From Streptomyces leeuwenhoekii (GTDB lineage Bacteria; Actinomycetota; Actinomycetes; Streptomycetales; Streptomycetaceae), in the NCBI RefSeq assembly GCF_001013905.1, contig NZ_LN831790.1, positions 3,176,001 through 3,240,000 on the forward strand: a stretch of DNA of 64,000 nucleotides. The letters are read 5' to 3'. The notes under the pieces were generated by a model. That model had not been told where the DNA came from and did not search any database. It saw nothing but the letters and a program-made list of their open reading frames with translations. Position 1 is the stretch's first letter; every line of letters begins with the position of its first letter. Below are positions 24,622 to 32,740 of this stretch, piece after piece. A program made the translations under genes and the position numbers.

Positions 24622-26190
24622 TCAGAACTGCAGTGCCCAGGCGTCGATACGGCCGGTGTCCTGGGCCGCGTTGTCACCGACCCTGAGCTTCCAGGTGCCG
24701 TTCGCGGCCTCGGCGGACGCGTTCACGGTGTAGGTGGTGTCGATGTTGTCCGCGCTGCCGCCGGTGCCGTACGACTTCAGCGTGTACGCCGTGCCGTCGG
24801 GGGCGATCAACTGGACCTGGAGGTCGCCGATGTAGGTGTGGGCGATGTGCACCTCGACGGCCAGCGCCGAGGGCGCGTTGCCCGCGACGCCCGAGACGGT
24901 CACCGGGGACTCGGCGGTGGTGTTGTCGCCGATCGCGTAGTCGCCGGTGTTCTCGAAGCGCGGGCCGGGCGGGGTGGTCGTACCGCCGCCGACGTACAGC
25001 AGCCGGTTGGGTGAACCGGTGCCCGGGTTGGTGACGACGCCGGTGGTGGCGGCGGACGTCAGCGCGGAGGAGACCTGAGCGGGGGTGGCCGTGGGGTTGT
25101 CGGCCAGGTAGAGGGCGGCGGCCCCGGCGACGTGCGGGCTCGCCATGGACGTACCGGAGATGGTGTTGGTGGCCGAGTCGCCGGTGTGCCACGCGGAGGT
25201 GATGGACGAGCCCGGGGCGAACAGGTCCAGGACGGTGCCGTAGTTGGAGTAGCTCGCGCGCGCGTCGCCCGACGTGGTGGCGCCGACGGTGATCGCCTCG
25301 GTGACGCGGGCGGGCGACCGGGTGGAGGCGTTGGTGGACTCGTTGCCGGCCGCGACGGCGAAGGTGACGCCGGAGGCGACGGCGTTGCGGACGGCGGTGT
25401 CGAGCGCGGTGTCGGCGCCGCCGCCCAGGGACATGTTGGCCACGGCCGGCTTGACCGCGTTGCGGGCCACCCAGTCGATGCCGGCGACGACCTGGGCGGT
25501 GGTACCGGAGCCGGAGTTGTTCAGCACCCGGACGCCGACGACCCGGGCCTTCTTGGCGACGCCGTGGGCGGTGCCCGCGACCGTGCCGGCGACGTGGGTG
25601 CCGTGGCCGTTGCCGTCCTGGGCGGTGTTGTCGTTGTCGATGGCGTCGTAGCCGTAGGAGGCCCGGCCGCCGAAGTCGGCGTGGGTGATGCGGACGCCGG
25701 TGTCGATGACGTAGGCCGTCACGCCCTGCCCGGCCGAGTCCGGGTAGGTGTACGAGCTGTTCAGCGGCAGGTTCCGCTGATCGATCCGGTCCAGGCCCCA
25801 GGAGGGCGGGCTCGGCTGGGTGCCGGTGACGGTGAAGGTGCGGTTCTGGACGACGGAGGCGACGGCCGGGTCGGCGGCCAGCCGCTTCGCCTCGGCCTCG
25901 GACGCCTCGATCGCGTAGCCGTTGAGGGCCTTGGTGTACGTGCGCTCGATGTCCGCGCCGTACTTCTTCGGCACGGCCCGGCCCTCGGCGGAACCGGCCT
26001 TCTCGGTCCTGAGGGTGACGATGTAGCTGCCGGCGACGGCGTTCGCGGCGTCCTCGTACTGGATCCGGCCTTCCGCGGCGGCCGGGGCGGCGCCCGCGGG
26101 GAGGGCGACGACGAGGCTCGCGGCGAGCGCGGCGGTGGTCGCGGCGCCGATCGCGGCCAGTCTTCGGCGGGTGTGACGCATCACGATCAT
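24622..26190 (-). CDS. Secreted subtilisin-like serine protease (S8) with P-domain
   Basis: 522 residues from ATG 26190 (GGAGGA eight bases upstream). Signal peptide about 1-38 (RRRLAAIGAATTAALAAS...AGAAPA), an I9 inhibitor propeptide at about 52-122, then the S8 catalytic domain with Asp163 (VIDTGV), His196 (GHGTH), Asn283 (AAGNES) and Ser348 (SGTSMASPH). A C-terminal proprotein-convertase P/homB domain (about 400-522, VEVHIAHTYIGDLQVQLIAPDG...GTWKLRVGD) follows. All catalytic residues are present. It is probably an exported, self-processing protease for nutrient scavenging or mycelial turnover. Confidence 0.95.
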   Translation of the reverse strand: MIVMRHTRRRLAAIGAATTAALAASLVVALPAGAAPAAAEGRIQYEDAANAVAGSYIVTLRTEKAGSAEGRAVPKKYGADIERTYTKALNGYAIEASEAEAKRLAADPAVASVVQNRTFTVTGTQPSPPSWGLDRIDQRNLPLNSSYTYPDSAGQGVTAYVIDTGVRITHADFGGRASYGYDAIDNDNTAQDGNGHGTHVAGTVAGTAHGVAKKARVVGVRVLNNSGSGTTAQVVAGIDWVARNAVKPAVANMSLGGGADTALDTAVRNAVASGVTFAVAAGNESTNASTRSPARVTEAITVGATTSGDARASYSNYGTVLDLFAPGSSITSAWHTGDSATNTISGTSMASPHVAGAAALYLADNPTATPAQVSSALTSAATTGVVTNPGTGSPNRLLYVGGGTTTPPGPRFENTGDYAIGDNTTAESPVTVSGVAGNAPSALAVEVHIAHTYIGDLQVQLIAPDGTAYTLKSYGTGGSADNIDTTYTVNASAEAANGTWKLRVGDNAAQDTGRIDAWALQF

Positions 26191-26381
26191 GTGAGGGGTC
26201 CTCCTCAGTCGGTGGTGCGTGGTGGGGTTGGTGCACGCCCATCGAGCCCCCCGGAACCGCCGCGAGGCGTGTTCATGACAATCCCGGGGCGGCGTTCGTG
26301 CGTTGTACGTCAGCCGAAAGATTGGGGCCTGCAGAGGAATTGCACAAGAGTTCCGCCGGGCTTTCACCGACGGGTGCGCAC

Positions 26382-26405
26382 GGGCCCGCACAGATGTGCG
26401 GGCCC
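26382..26405 (-). terminator. Terminator of the SDR gene
   Basis: GGGCCCGCACA and TGTGCGGGCCC form a perfect 11-bp dyad, 29 bp past the SDR stop on the minus strand, within the 243-bp gap that also holds the protease promoter region. Confidence 0.6.
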
Positions 26406-26433
26406 GGCGGCCCGACGCGGTCCGGTGGACGGT

Positions 26434-27264
26434 TCAGTCACCGAAGGCGGTGGCGCGCGCCCGCTTCTCCCAGGGGACGATGTCCTGCCTGACCTGGTCG
26501 AGGTGGCCGAGGACCGCGCCGACACCGTCGTCCCCCAGCGGCAGGCGCAGCGGCGTGTTCTCGTCCTCCAGGGCGGCCAGGATGAGGGCGGCGGCCTTGG
26601 CGGGGTCGCCCGGCTGGCCGCCGTCGCCGCCGGTCACGAAGTCCCGGGTCTCGCTCACCTTGGGGTAGACGCCGCTGTCCGCGCTGAGCCCGGCCCGGCC
26701 GGATCCGAACAGACCGGTACGGAAGGCGCCCGGCTCGACGATCAGCACCTTGATCCCGAACTCCCGGACCTCGTCCGCGAGCCCCTCGGACATGCCCTCC
26801 AGCGCGAACTTCGTCCCGCTGTACGCCGAGAAGCCCGCGAAGGACATCCGCCCGCCCATGCTGCTCATCTGCACGATCGCGCCCGAACGCCGCGCGCGCA
26901 GATGCGGCAGCGCGGCGCGCACCAGCGCGGCGGGACCGAAGACGTGCACGTCGAACAGGGCGCGCAGCTCCTCCTCCGTGGTCTCCTCGAAAGCGCCGAC
27001 ATGGGTGCGCCCCGCGTTGTTCACCAGGACGTCGATCCGCCCGTGGCGGGCCACCACATCGCCCACCGCGGCCTCGGCGGCGGCCGTGTCGGCGACGTCC
27101 AGACGCAGCGCCTCCATCTGGTCGGGATGGGCGGCCACCAGATCGTCCAGCACCTCGGGCCGCCGCACCGCGCCCACCACCACGTCCCCGTCGGCCAGGG
27201 CCGCCTCGGCGATCGCCCGCCCGAACCCGCTGCTCGCCCCCGTCACCAGCCACACCTTGTTCAT
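26434..27264 (-). CDS. Short-chain dehydrogenase/reductase
   Basis: 276 residues from ATG 27264 (MNKVWLVTGASSGFGRA), which has GAGG six bases upstream. Classical SDR features: TGASSGFG cofactor loop (8-15), NNAG, active-site Ser in MSSMGG and SAYSGTK (Tyr-x3-Lys), and VEPGAFRT. An Arg after the second strand (RRPE) suggests NADPH preference. It oxidises or reduces an unknown alcohol or ketone. Divergent from a LysR gene across 104 bp, so it is a plausible target of that regulator. Confidence 0.88.
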   Translation of the reverse strand: MNKVWLVTGASSGFGRAIAEAALADGDVVVGAVRRPEVLDDLVAAHPDQMEALRLDVADTAAAEAAVGDVVARHGRIDVLVNNAGRTHVGAFEETTEEELRALFDVHVFGPAALVRAALPHLRARRSGAIVQMSSMGGRMSFAGFSAYSGTKFALEGMSEGLADEVREFGIKVLIVEPGAFRTGLFGSGRAGLSADSGVYPKVSETRDFVTGGDGGQPGDPAKAAALILAALEDENTPLRLPLGDDGVGAVLGHLDQVRQDIVPWEKRARATAFGD

Positions 27265-27361
27265 GCCGGTCCTCATGTCCCCTCGTCCGCACGGCGGTCG
27301 GCCCGCCGCGTCACCGGCCATGCTGCTGTCCGCGGTGGTTGTCCGTCCAAGATCCCGTGTG

Positions 27362-27376
27362 ATAGCCGATGGTTAT
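27362..27376. promoter_or_regulatory. Candidate LysR box (T-N11-A dyad) overlapping the lysR start
   Basis: ATAGCC-GAT-GGTTAT is an imperfect palindrome containing T-N11-A (T27363, A27375) between the divergent SDR and LysR genes. It overlaps the regulator's start codons, which fits negative autoregulation plus control of the SDR gene. Inference from pattern and position. Confidence 0.45.
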
Positions 27377-28340
27377 GACGAGTGACGCGCATGTGCGGGA
27401 CCTGCGCTACTTCCTGGCCGTCGCCGAGGAGCTGCACTTCACGCGCGCGGCCGAGCGGCTGTACGTCTCCCAGCCCGCGTTGAGCAAGCAGATCCGGGCG
27501 CTGGAGCGGCAGTTGGGCACCGAGTTGTTCCGGCGCGACCGGCGGGGCGTCCGTCTGACCGAGGCGGGCAGCGCCCTGCTGCCGCACGCCCGCCGGGTGC
27601 TGGACGCCTGGACGGAGGGGGCGGCGGCGGTGGCTGCGGTCCGGGCGGCGCGGCTCGGCACCCTGGTGGTCGGCATGAGCACCAGCCCCGGCCGTGGCGG
27701 CCTGCTCCCGGCGATCCGCTCCCGCTTCACGACCGCACATCCTCATGTCGCCGTCCGGCTGCGTCAGGTGGGCTGGGACGACCCGACGGCGGGCCTGGCC
27801 GACGGTGCGGCGGACCTCGCCTTCGTATGGCTGCCGCTGCCCGGGGCCCACCGCTACGCCTGGACGGTGGTGGCGGAGGAACCCCGTCTGGCCGCCCTGC
27901 CCGCCACCCATCCCCTCGCGGCCCGCGCCGAGCTCGACTTCGCCGATCTGGCGGACGAGCCGTTCCTCGCCCTGCCGCCGAGTGCGGGCGTGCTGCGCGA
28001 CTTCTGGCTCGCGACCGCCGAACGCGCCGGGCGCGCGCCCCGCGTCGGCGCGGAGATCTCGGGCACGGAGGAGACGTACGAGGCCCTGGTCGCGGGGCTG
28101 GGCGTCTGCCTGGTCGCGGCGGGGAACGCGCCGCTGATCACCCTGGGCGGTGTCGTCACCCGGCCGGTGCGGGGGCTGTCCCCCAGCCGGTACGTGCTGG
28201 CGTGGCGGCGCGAGGACGGGGAGCGGGCGCTGGTGAGGGACTACGCGCGGGCGGCCCGGGAGGTGGTGGCGGCCGGGGCGCGGGCGGGGTCCGCCGACTC
28301 ATGGACCGCCTCCCTCCGAATCGCTACCGTCGAGCCATGA
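27369..28340 (+). CDS. LysR-family transcriptional regulator
   Basis: 323 residues. N-terminal winged HTH (LRYFLAVAEELHFTRAAERLYVSQPALSKQIRALERQLG) at about 11-60 and a periplasmic-binding-protein-like effector domain from about 90 (LGTLVVGMSTSPGRGGLLPAI). ATG 27369 or 27375 is possible (MVMTSD). Transcribed divergently from the SDR gene. The stop codon overlaps an ATG (ATGA) of a weak downstream ORF. Confidence 0.9.
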   Translation: MVMTSDAHVRDLRYFLAVAEELHFTRAAERLYVSQPALSKQIRALERQLGTELFRRDRRGVRLTEAGSALLPHARRVLDAWTEGAAAVAAVRAARLGTLVVGMSTSPGRGGLLPAIRSRFTTAHPHVAVRLRQVGWDDPTAGLADGAADLAFVWLPLPGAHRYAWTVVAEEPRLAALPATHPLAARAELDFADLADEPFLALPPSAGVLRDFWLATAERAGRAPRVGAEISGTEETYEALVAGLGVCLVAAGNAPLITLGGVVTRPVRGLSPSRYVLAWRREDGERALVRDYARAAREVVAAGARAGSADSWTASLRIATVEP

Positions 28341-28564
28341 CCTCCCTCACCGAGGCTCCGCACCGGCGCGACACCCGGCGCGGGGGCGGCGTCCCGCGGC
28401 CCGGCGCCGGTCCGTCCGGCGGGGCCGGGCCGGCGCCGCCGGGGCCGGCCGCCCTGCCCGGTCACGGACACCGGCCTTCCCTTCGAACGTCCCGGACCGA
28501 AGGCCGGGAAGGGCGGTGCCCCGGCGTCCGAGGGGGCGGCCGCACACACCGCGGCCGTGTCTAA
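28337..28564 (+). CDS. Weak 75-residue ORF coupled to lysR, possibly a gene remnant
   Basis: The ATG at 28337 overlaps the lysR stop (ATGA) and the frame runs 75 codons. The product begins MTSLTEAPHRRDTRRGG and continues as Gly/Pro/Arg-rich sequence with no recognisable domain or hydrophobic segment. Composition suggests spurious coding or the 5' remnant of a lost gene. Listed because of the coupled start only. Confidence 0.2.
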   Translation: MTSLTEAPHRRDTRRGGGVPRPGAGPSGGAGPAPPGPAALPGHGHRPSLRTSRTEGREGRCPGVRGGGRTHRGRV

Positions 28565-28630
28565 GATCGCATCACCAACAGAACTGCACCCTTTGCATTT
28601 CGAACTGTCAGCGGACACGCGGGGGACCAC

Positions 28631-28978
28631 GTGGGTGATCACTTCAAGGTCGAGGTCAACGACCTCGACCGGCTCATCAAAGAGCTGCACAACAGTCAGG
28701 ACAACATGCGCAAGGCCCTCAACGCCCTGAAGGACGTGGGCCCGAAGAGCACCGGCAGCGAGGCGCTGGACAACGCCTGCGACGAGTTCCACGACTCCTG
28801 GGACAACGCGATCAAGAAGATCGCGGACGGCACCCAGGCCATCGAGGAGCGGCTCAAGCAGACGAAGAACAACTACGAACAGACCGAGCAGGCGATCCGC
28901 GACGCCTTCACGCAGGCGGAGAACAGGAAGCCCACGCCCGCTCCCGGCCCCTCCCCGTCCCCGGCGGGTGCGCGATGA
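28631..28978 (+). CDS. Small WXG100/ESAT-6-like helical protein
   Basis: 115 residues from GTG 28631. Size, absence of a signal peptide and a helix-turn-helix-hairpin profile (DRLIKELHNSQDNMRKALNAL ... SWDNAIKKIADGTQAIEERL) resemble WXG100 proteins, although the central motif is SWDN rather than W-x-G. A Pro-rich C-terminal tail follows. It overlaps the next gene by four bases. Probably a partner or chaperone for the larger type VII-type protein; no secretion-machine genes are in the window. Confidence 0.65.
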   Translation: MGDHFKVEVNDLDRLIKELHNSQDNMRKALNALKDVGPKSTGSEALDNACDEFHDSWDNAIKKIADGTQAIEERLKQTKNNYEQTEQAIRDAFTQAENRKPTPAPGPSPSPAGAR

Positions 28979-30408
28979 GCGGCCCGCAGGAGTTCCCCGC
29001 GATCGGCTTCAACCCCGCGCCCGGCAAGGTCGAGAGCGTCGACGACCTCGTCACCAAGCTCAACAGCGCGCTGACCGGCCTGGACAACGCCCACCAGATC
29101 CTGAGCTCGCTGCGCGGCGAGGGCGGCGGACGGGCCTGGGAGGGCGAGGCCGCCAAGGCGTTCGCCGACAAGGTCGGCGATCTGCCCCGGTACGTGGGCG
29201 ACAGCCGGGACGCCATCCGCTCGGCCTCGTCCCAGCTCAGGTCCTGGCACGGCATGCTCACCGGCTACCAGTCCAAGGCGCGGGAGTACGAGACCCAGGC
29301 GGCCTCGGTCAAGCAGCGCGAGAAGACCTTCCGCGGCGAGTACGACAGTGCCGTCAACGCCTACAACCAGGCGGCGGCGGACCCCGCGTTCCGCCTCGCC
29401 GGGACGTACTACACCGACCAGGCCGCGCTCCAGGACGCCCAGGCCAAGATCGACGCGGCCAACGCCCGGCTGAAGAAGGCCGGCGAGACCGTCGACTCGG
29501 CGAAGACCAAACTCGAGGGAGCCATCGACGAGTTCGAGGCGATCGTCAAGCGCGCGAAGGAACTGCTGGAGGAGCACCAGGCGGAGGCCCGCAAGGTCGC
29601 CGGCACGATCCGGAAGGCGACGGACGGCGCACCGAACCCGGGGATCTGGGAAGGGCTGGCCGATGCCTTCACCCGCCTCGGGCACAGCATCCAGAACTGG
29701 TGCACCAAACACGCCGACCTGCTGAAGAAGATCGGCGACTGGCTGAGCATCGCCTCGACCGCCATGGGCGTGCTCTCGCTGCTCACCCTCTGGTGTCCCC
29801 CGCTCTCGGGCGCCTTCGCCCTGGCCGGCGGTGCCCTGTCGTTGGGCGCCCTGGCCACCCACGGAGCCGCGAAGCTCGGCGGGGCCGATGTGAGCGCGAT
29901 GGATCTCGTGGGTGACGCGCTGGGCGTCGTACCGCTCGGGAAGCTGGCCACGACCGCGACGGCGGGCGTCAAGGTCGCCATGAAGACGGCGAAGAACGGC
30001 GTGCAGATGATCGACCGGGTCAGGAAGATCGAGGCGCTGACCGAGGCGGGGTACGACGCCGCCAGGCTCCAGGGGAAGTCCCTGTTCGGCCTGGGGCGGG
30101 AGTACGCCGAGGGCAGCATGAAGTTCACCACGTCCGGCTTCGGCAACCGCATGAAGATGGCCTGGGACAACCACGTGCTGGACACCATGGGCGCCTCGCT
30201 CAAGGAGCGCGGTCTCAGCAAGGTCGTCGAGTGGGCTCCGCAGAGCGTCAAGAACTCCTTGCAGGGCGCCATTCGCGCCGACGGCACGCTCGACCCGATG
30301 TCCTGGTGGTCCCGCGGCACCCAGATCGCCGGTCAGGCGCCCGGTATCGCCCTCGGCGTGTACAACGCCTTCACGGGCTCCGACGCCCCCGCCGCCGGGA
30401 AGCTCTGA
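28975..30408 (+). CDS. Putative type VII-secreted protein with N-terminal WXG domain
   Basis: 477 residues, starting four bases inside the previous gene. The N-terminal domain has Trp55-Glu56-Gly57 (GRAWEGEAAKAFADKV) followed by long coiled coils to about residue 225 (KQREKTFRGEY..., AQAKIDAANARLKKAGETVDSAKTKLEGA). Residues about 255-330 are hydrophobic (LLKKIGDWLSIASTAMGVLSLLTLW, GAFALAGGALSLGALA), as in the spacer of polymorphic toxins. The C-terminus shows no toxin motif and ends SDAPAAGKL. It may be a toxin with an unknown tip, or a structural substrate. The downstream 234-residue protein could be its partner. Confidence 0.65.
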   Translation: MSGPQEFPAIGFNPAPGKVESVDDLVTKLNSALTGLDNAHQILSSLRGEGGGRAWEGEAAKAFADKVGDLPRYVGDSRDAIRSASSQLRSWHGMLTGYQSKAREYETQAASVKQREKTFRGEYDSAVNAYNQAAADPAFRLAGTYYTDQAALQDAQAKIDAANARLKKAGETVDSAKTKLEGAIDEFEAIVKRAKELLEEHQAEARKVAGTIRKATDGAPNPGIWEGLADAFTRLGHSIQNWCTKHADLLKKIGDWLSIASTAMGVLSLLTLWCPPLSGAFALAGGALSLGALATHGAAKLGGADVSAMDLVGDALGVVPLGKLATTATAGVKVAMKTAKNGVQMIDRVRKIEALTEAGYDAARLQGKSLFGLGREYAEGSMKFTTSGFGNRMKMAWDNHVLDTMGASLKERGLSKVVEWAPQSVKNSLQGAIRADGTLDPMSWWSRGTQIAGQAPGIALGVYNAFTGSDAPAAGKL

Positions 30409-30440
30409 GGGATGCGGGAACCAAGAGGATCGAGGCATTG

Positions 30441-31145
30441 ATGACGACAGCACCCCGGCCGGCTCAGGAAGTTCTCATCGAGTTCGAATCACCGGAGGAC
30501 TTCCACGAGATCCCGCTGATGCTGCCGCCCGACGCTTTCGAGGCGGCGCTCGAGGAGCTGGCTGCGAAGATCTGGCCAGGCGGTACCGACTTCCAGCGGG
30601 AGACGACCGCGGCCGTCTACCGCACCATGGCCGAGGCCCTGGAGGAGGACGGGACCCTCCACGCGGCGGTCGGCCTGTTCGAGACCGAGGCCGGTGAGGT
30701 GAGCATCGCCAACCTGCTGGTGCGGCTGGAGGACATCGAGGCGGACCGGCCCGACGTCGTCGCCGCCTCGCTGCACGAGGCGCTCTCCCTGGAGGAGCAC
30801 CGCGACGTCCACCGCGTGGACCTGGCCTGCGGCCCGGCCGCCGTGTCCTTCCACGCCACCGAGTTCGGCGGCGGCGAGGTCGAGAACCCCATCGCCTTCG
30901 CCCATGTCGAGCTGTACGTACCGTCACCGTTCGGCGGGAAGCTCCTGGTCGTCACCCTGAGCACCCCCAGTCTCGCCGAACTCCCCGTGTACGTGGGCCT
31001 GATGTCGCGCCTGGGAGACACGGTGCGGTTCAGCAGGGACACCGACGAGGTCCCGGGCCCCGCGCCGGAGGACGGCGAGGGCACCGCGGACGGGCAGGGC
31101 CAACGCCTGACCATCGAGCAGGAGACCCGCTCGGTCTTCGGCTGA
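30441..31145 (+). CDS. Hypothetical acidic protein linked to the WXG genes
   Basis: 234 residues from ATG 30441, 32 bp after the WXG-domain gene. Strongly acidic, no signal peptide or TM segment; alternating strands and helices (VLIEFESPEDFHEIPLMLP, AVGLFETEAGEVSIANLLVRL, AHVELYVPSPFGGKLLVVTLSTPS) suggest a compact alpha/beta domain. It could be an immunity protein or dedicated chaperone for the upstream WXG protein, judged only from position. The C-terminal 30 residues are disordered. Confidence 0.6.
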   Translation: MTTAPRPAQEVLIEFESPEDFHEIPLMLPPDAFEAALEELAAKIWPGGTDFQRETTAAVYRTMAEALEEDGTLHAAVGLFETEAGEVSIANLLVRLEDIEADRPDVVAASLHEALSLEEHRDVHRVDLACGPAAVSFHATEFGGGEVENPIAFAHVELYVPSPFGGKLLVVTLSTPSLAELPVYVGLMSRLGDTVRFSRDTDEVPGPAPEDGEGTADGQGQRLTIEQETRSVFG

Positions 31146-31184
31146 ACGGGGGCCCTGCGGAGGCCGGGTCGTGTTCGGCCCCAT

Positions 31185-31233
31185 GGTCCGCTTCGGTCAC
31201 GGGCGTCGTTCTCGCTCGTGACCGGGGCGGACC
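31185..31233. terminator. Convergent hairpin after the WXG cluster
   Basis: A two-part stem (GGTCCGC 31185-31191 with GCGGACC 31227-31233, and GGTCACG 31195-31201 with CGTGACC 31217-31223) in the 130-bp gap between convergent genes. No T tract. Confidence 0.45.
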
Positions 31234-31275
31234 GGCTCCGCGGCCCCGCCAGCCGGGGGCCGCGTGGCGCGCCTG

Positions 31276-31821
31276 CTACGCGGCGGGACGGTCGGTGACC
31301 GGAATGCCGGGGTCGTCGGCGAGATGGACCCACAGTCCCTGCGAGGGGTCGCCGTCGACACAGGGCTTGGCCTTCAGCCCATGGCGGGCCACGGCGGCCT
31401 GGACCGCCGGGTAGTGCGCGCCCCGGTACTCACGGAAGTCCACCGCCAGCGCCTTCACACGGCTCTCCGCTCCACCGGAGCTGCGGGAGACGTACTCCTG
31501 CGGGTACCTCATGGACGTGCCCCAGGCGAGCTTCCCGCTCCTCAGCTCACCGGCCAGCCGGGCAAAGAGCCGGTCCGCATGCCCTTCCCAGCGACTGGCA
31601 TCGCGGCTCAACGCCAAAGACAGCCGCGCGGGCGTCATGAAGCGGGCCAACGGGTCCCTCATATCGGCACCGTTCACACCGTCCCCGAAGAACATGGCGG
31701 CGTTCCAGACGAGTCTGACCACCAGTTCGATGGGGATCAGCAACCACTGAAAGACGAACCACGCCAGAACGCCCGACCTGGCGGGCGGCCGTGGGGCCCC
31801 GTCGAAGGCAGATGACTTCAT
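31276..31821 (-). CDS. Hypothetical membrane-associated protein
   Basis: 181 residues from ATG 31821 (MKSSAFDGAPRPPARSG). One long hydrophobic segment at about 17-47 (VLAWFVFQWLLIPIELVVRLVWNAAMFF) followed by a soluble domain with PLARFMTPARLSLALSRD and KLAWGTSMRYPQEYVS. No family recognised. It borders the low-coding gap before the XRE/TIR island and is convergent with the WXG cluster. Confidence 0.55.
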   Translation of the reverse strand: MKSSAFDGAPRPPARSGVLAWFVFQWLLIPIELVVRLVWNAAMFFGDGVNGADMRDPLARFMTPARLSLALSRDASRWEGHADRLFARLAGELRSGKLAWGTSMRYPQEYVSRSSGGAESRVKALAVDFREYRGAHYPAVQAAVARHGLKAKPCVDGDPSQGLWVHLADDPGIPVTDRPAA

Positions 31822-32680
31822 CCGTCCGTTTCCCTGTTCTCCACTCGGCTCAGTACTCCACGCAGGGACAACTGTGCCACGCGCCCCTGACCCCCAGGAG
31901 CCACCGGTCCCGGCGGGCGAAGCCCCTGCCCACCGGTGCCGGACCACCGCGCCCACCCCGCCGAGTCCAGGCGGCCGGCTCGACGCGGCACGGGCCGGGC
32001 GGGCGAGGAGTCGGTCGGCCTACGGGAACGGAACTCCGTCGGAACGCAGTGACCTGCGGATACGCGTCATCTCAGTACCAATCAGTACAGCGCCCGCGGC
32101 CAAGTACGGACGATTCGATATCGCCAACGTGGCAGATCGTCGTCCGCTACGGTTCGCGGTCTGTCGAGTTCCACGCAACGCCTGTGGCCTGATCACTCTC
32201 ACCGGCTCATAGCCGAGGTAGTGAGTGAAGTGCGCCTTGAAGCGCCGAACTCCATCGGGCGCTCGGTCGACCCCTGAAGCAGTGTTTCCTCACCACTCAG
32301 CCGGAGGTCATCGGCCCGCGCACGGTCGGCAACTCGTCGATCAGTCGACCGCCCACCGCATTCGTCTCCCGCGATCCACCGCCAAGTCGGTCTCGGCCTC
32401 GGTCACACCGCCGCTGGTCATCGACGGCGTTCTCGCCGCGGCGCGATGGGCAGCCCTCCATCCCCCTGCCGCTCCCGACGCTTTGTCCTGATCGCGGATG
32501 GCTCCGGCCTCTCGGCAACGAGCAGACGGAGCGCAACGGAGAAAGAAGAGGCAACGGGCAACCCCGTCGAACCCCGATTCTTGAGGCGAGCCTCGTGCCA
32601 AACTCACTCTCGGATGCGGAACACGGCGGACTCGTCCTGACGATTTGCCGCCGGTCTTCGTGTCTGCCAGTGAACGTCGA

Positions 32681-32695
32681 ACGAGAGTTCCTCGT
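32681..32695. promoter_or_regulatory. Candidate XRE operator
   Basis: ACGAG-AGTTC-CTCGT, a perfect 5+5 inverted repeat 45 bp upstream of the XRE start codon, placed where an autoregulatory HTH_3 protein would bind. Short, so only suggestive. Confidence 0.3.
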
Positions 32696-32721
32696 GAGGG
32701 CACACGCCCCTCTCGGTCGCT

Positions 32722-32733
32722 ATCCAAGGGGAG
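32722..32733 (+). promoter_or_regulatory. Ribosome-binding site of the XRE gene
   Basis: AAGGGGAGG with seven bases to ATG 32741 is the clearest Shine-Dalgarno in the accessory island and fixes the start there, so that the TTA lies at codon 14. Confidence 0.8.
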
Positions 32734-32740
32734 GTTAATT

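Larger units (their letters stand above)
31822..32740. other. 919-bp gap without a convincing gene, at the left edge of the TIR island
   Basis: The longest non-coding stretch in the window. Short ORFs on both strands lack a Shine-Dalgarno site and any domain, and local base composition is less G+C-rich than in neighbours, with several A+T patches (around 32085-32135 and 32575-32620). It must contain the promoter of the XRE gene and of the divergent small membrane protein. It could be decayed sequence left by an insertion, but no transposase remnant or repeat boundary was seen. Confidence 0.45.

Noticed and set aside
28337..28564. Small ORF after lysR as a firm gene
   Set aside because: Only its start/stop overlap supports it; the sequence is low-complexity with no domain. 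Kept at very low confidence.
28975..30408. Known C-terminal toxin domain in the WXG protein
   Set aside because: No nuclease, deaminase, ADP-ribosyltransferase or LXG-toxin motif could be seen.
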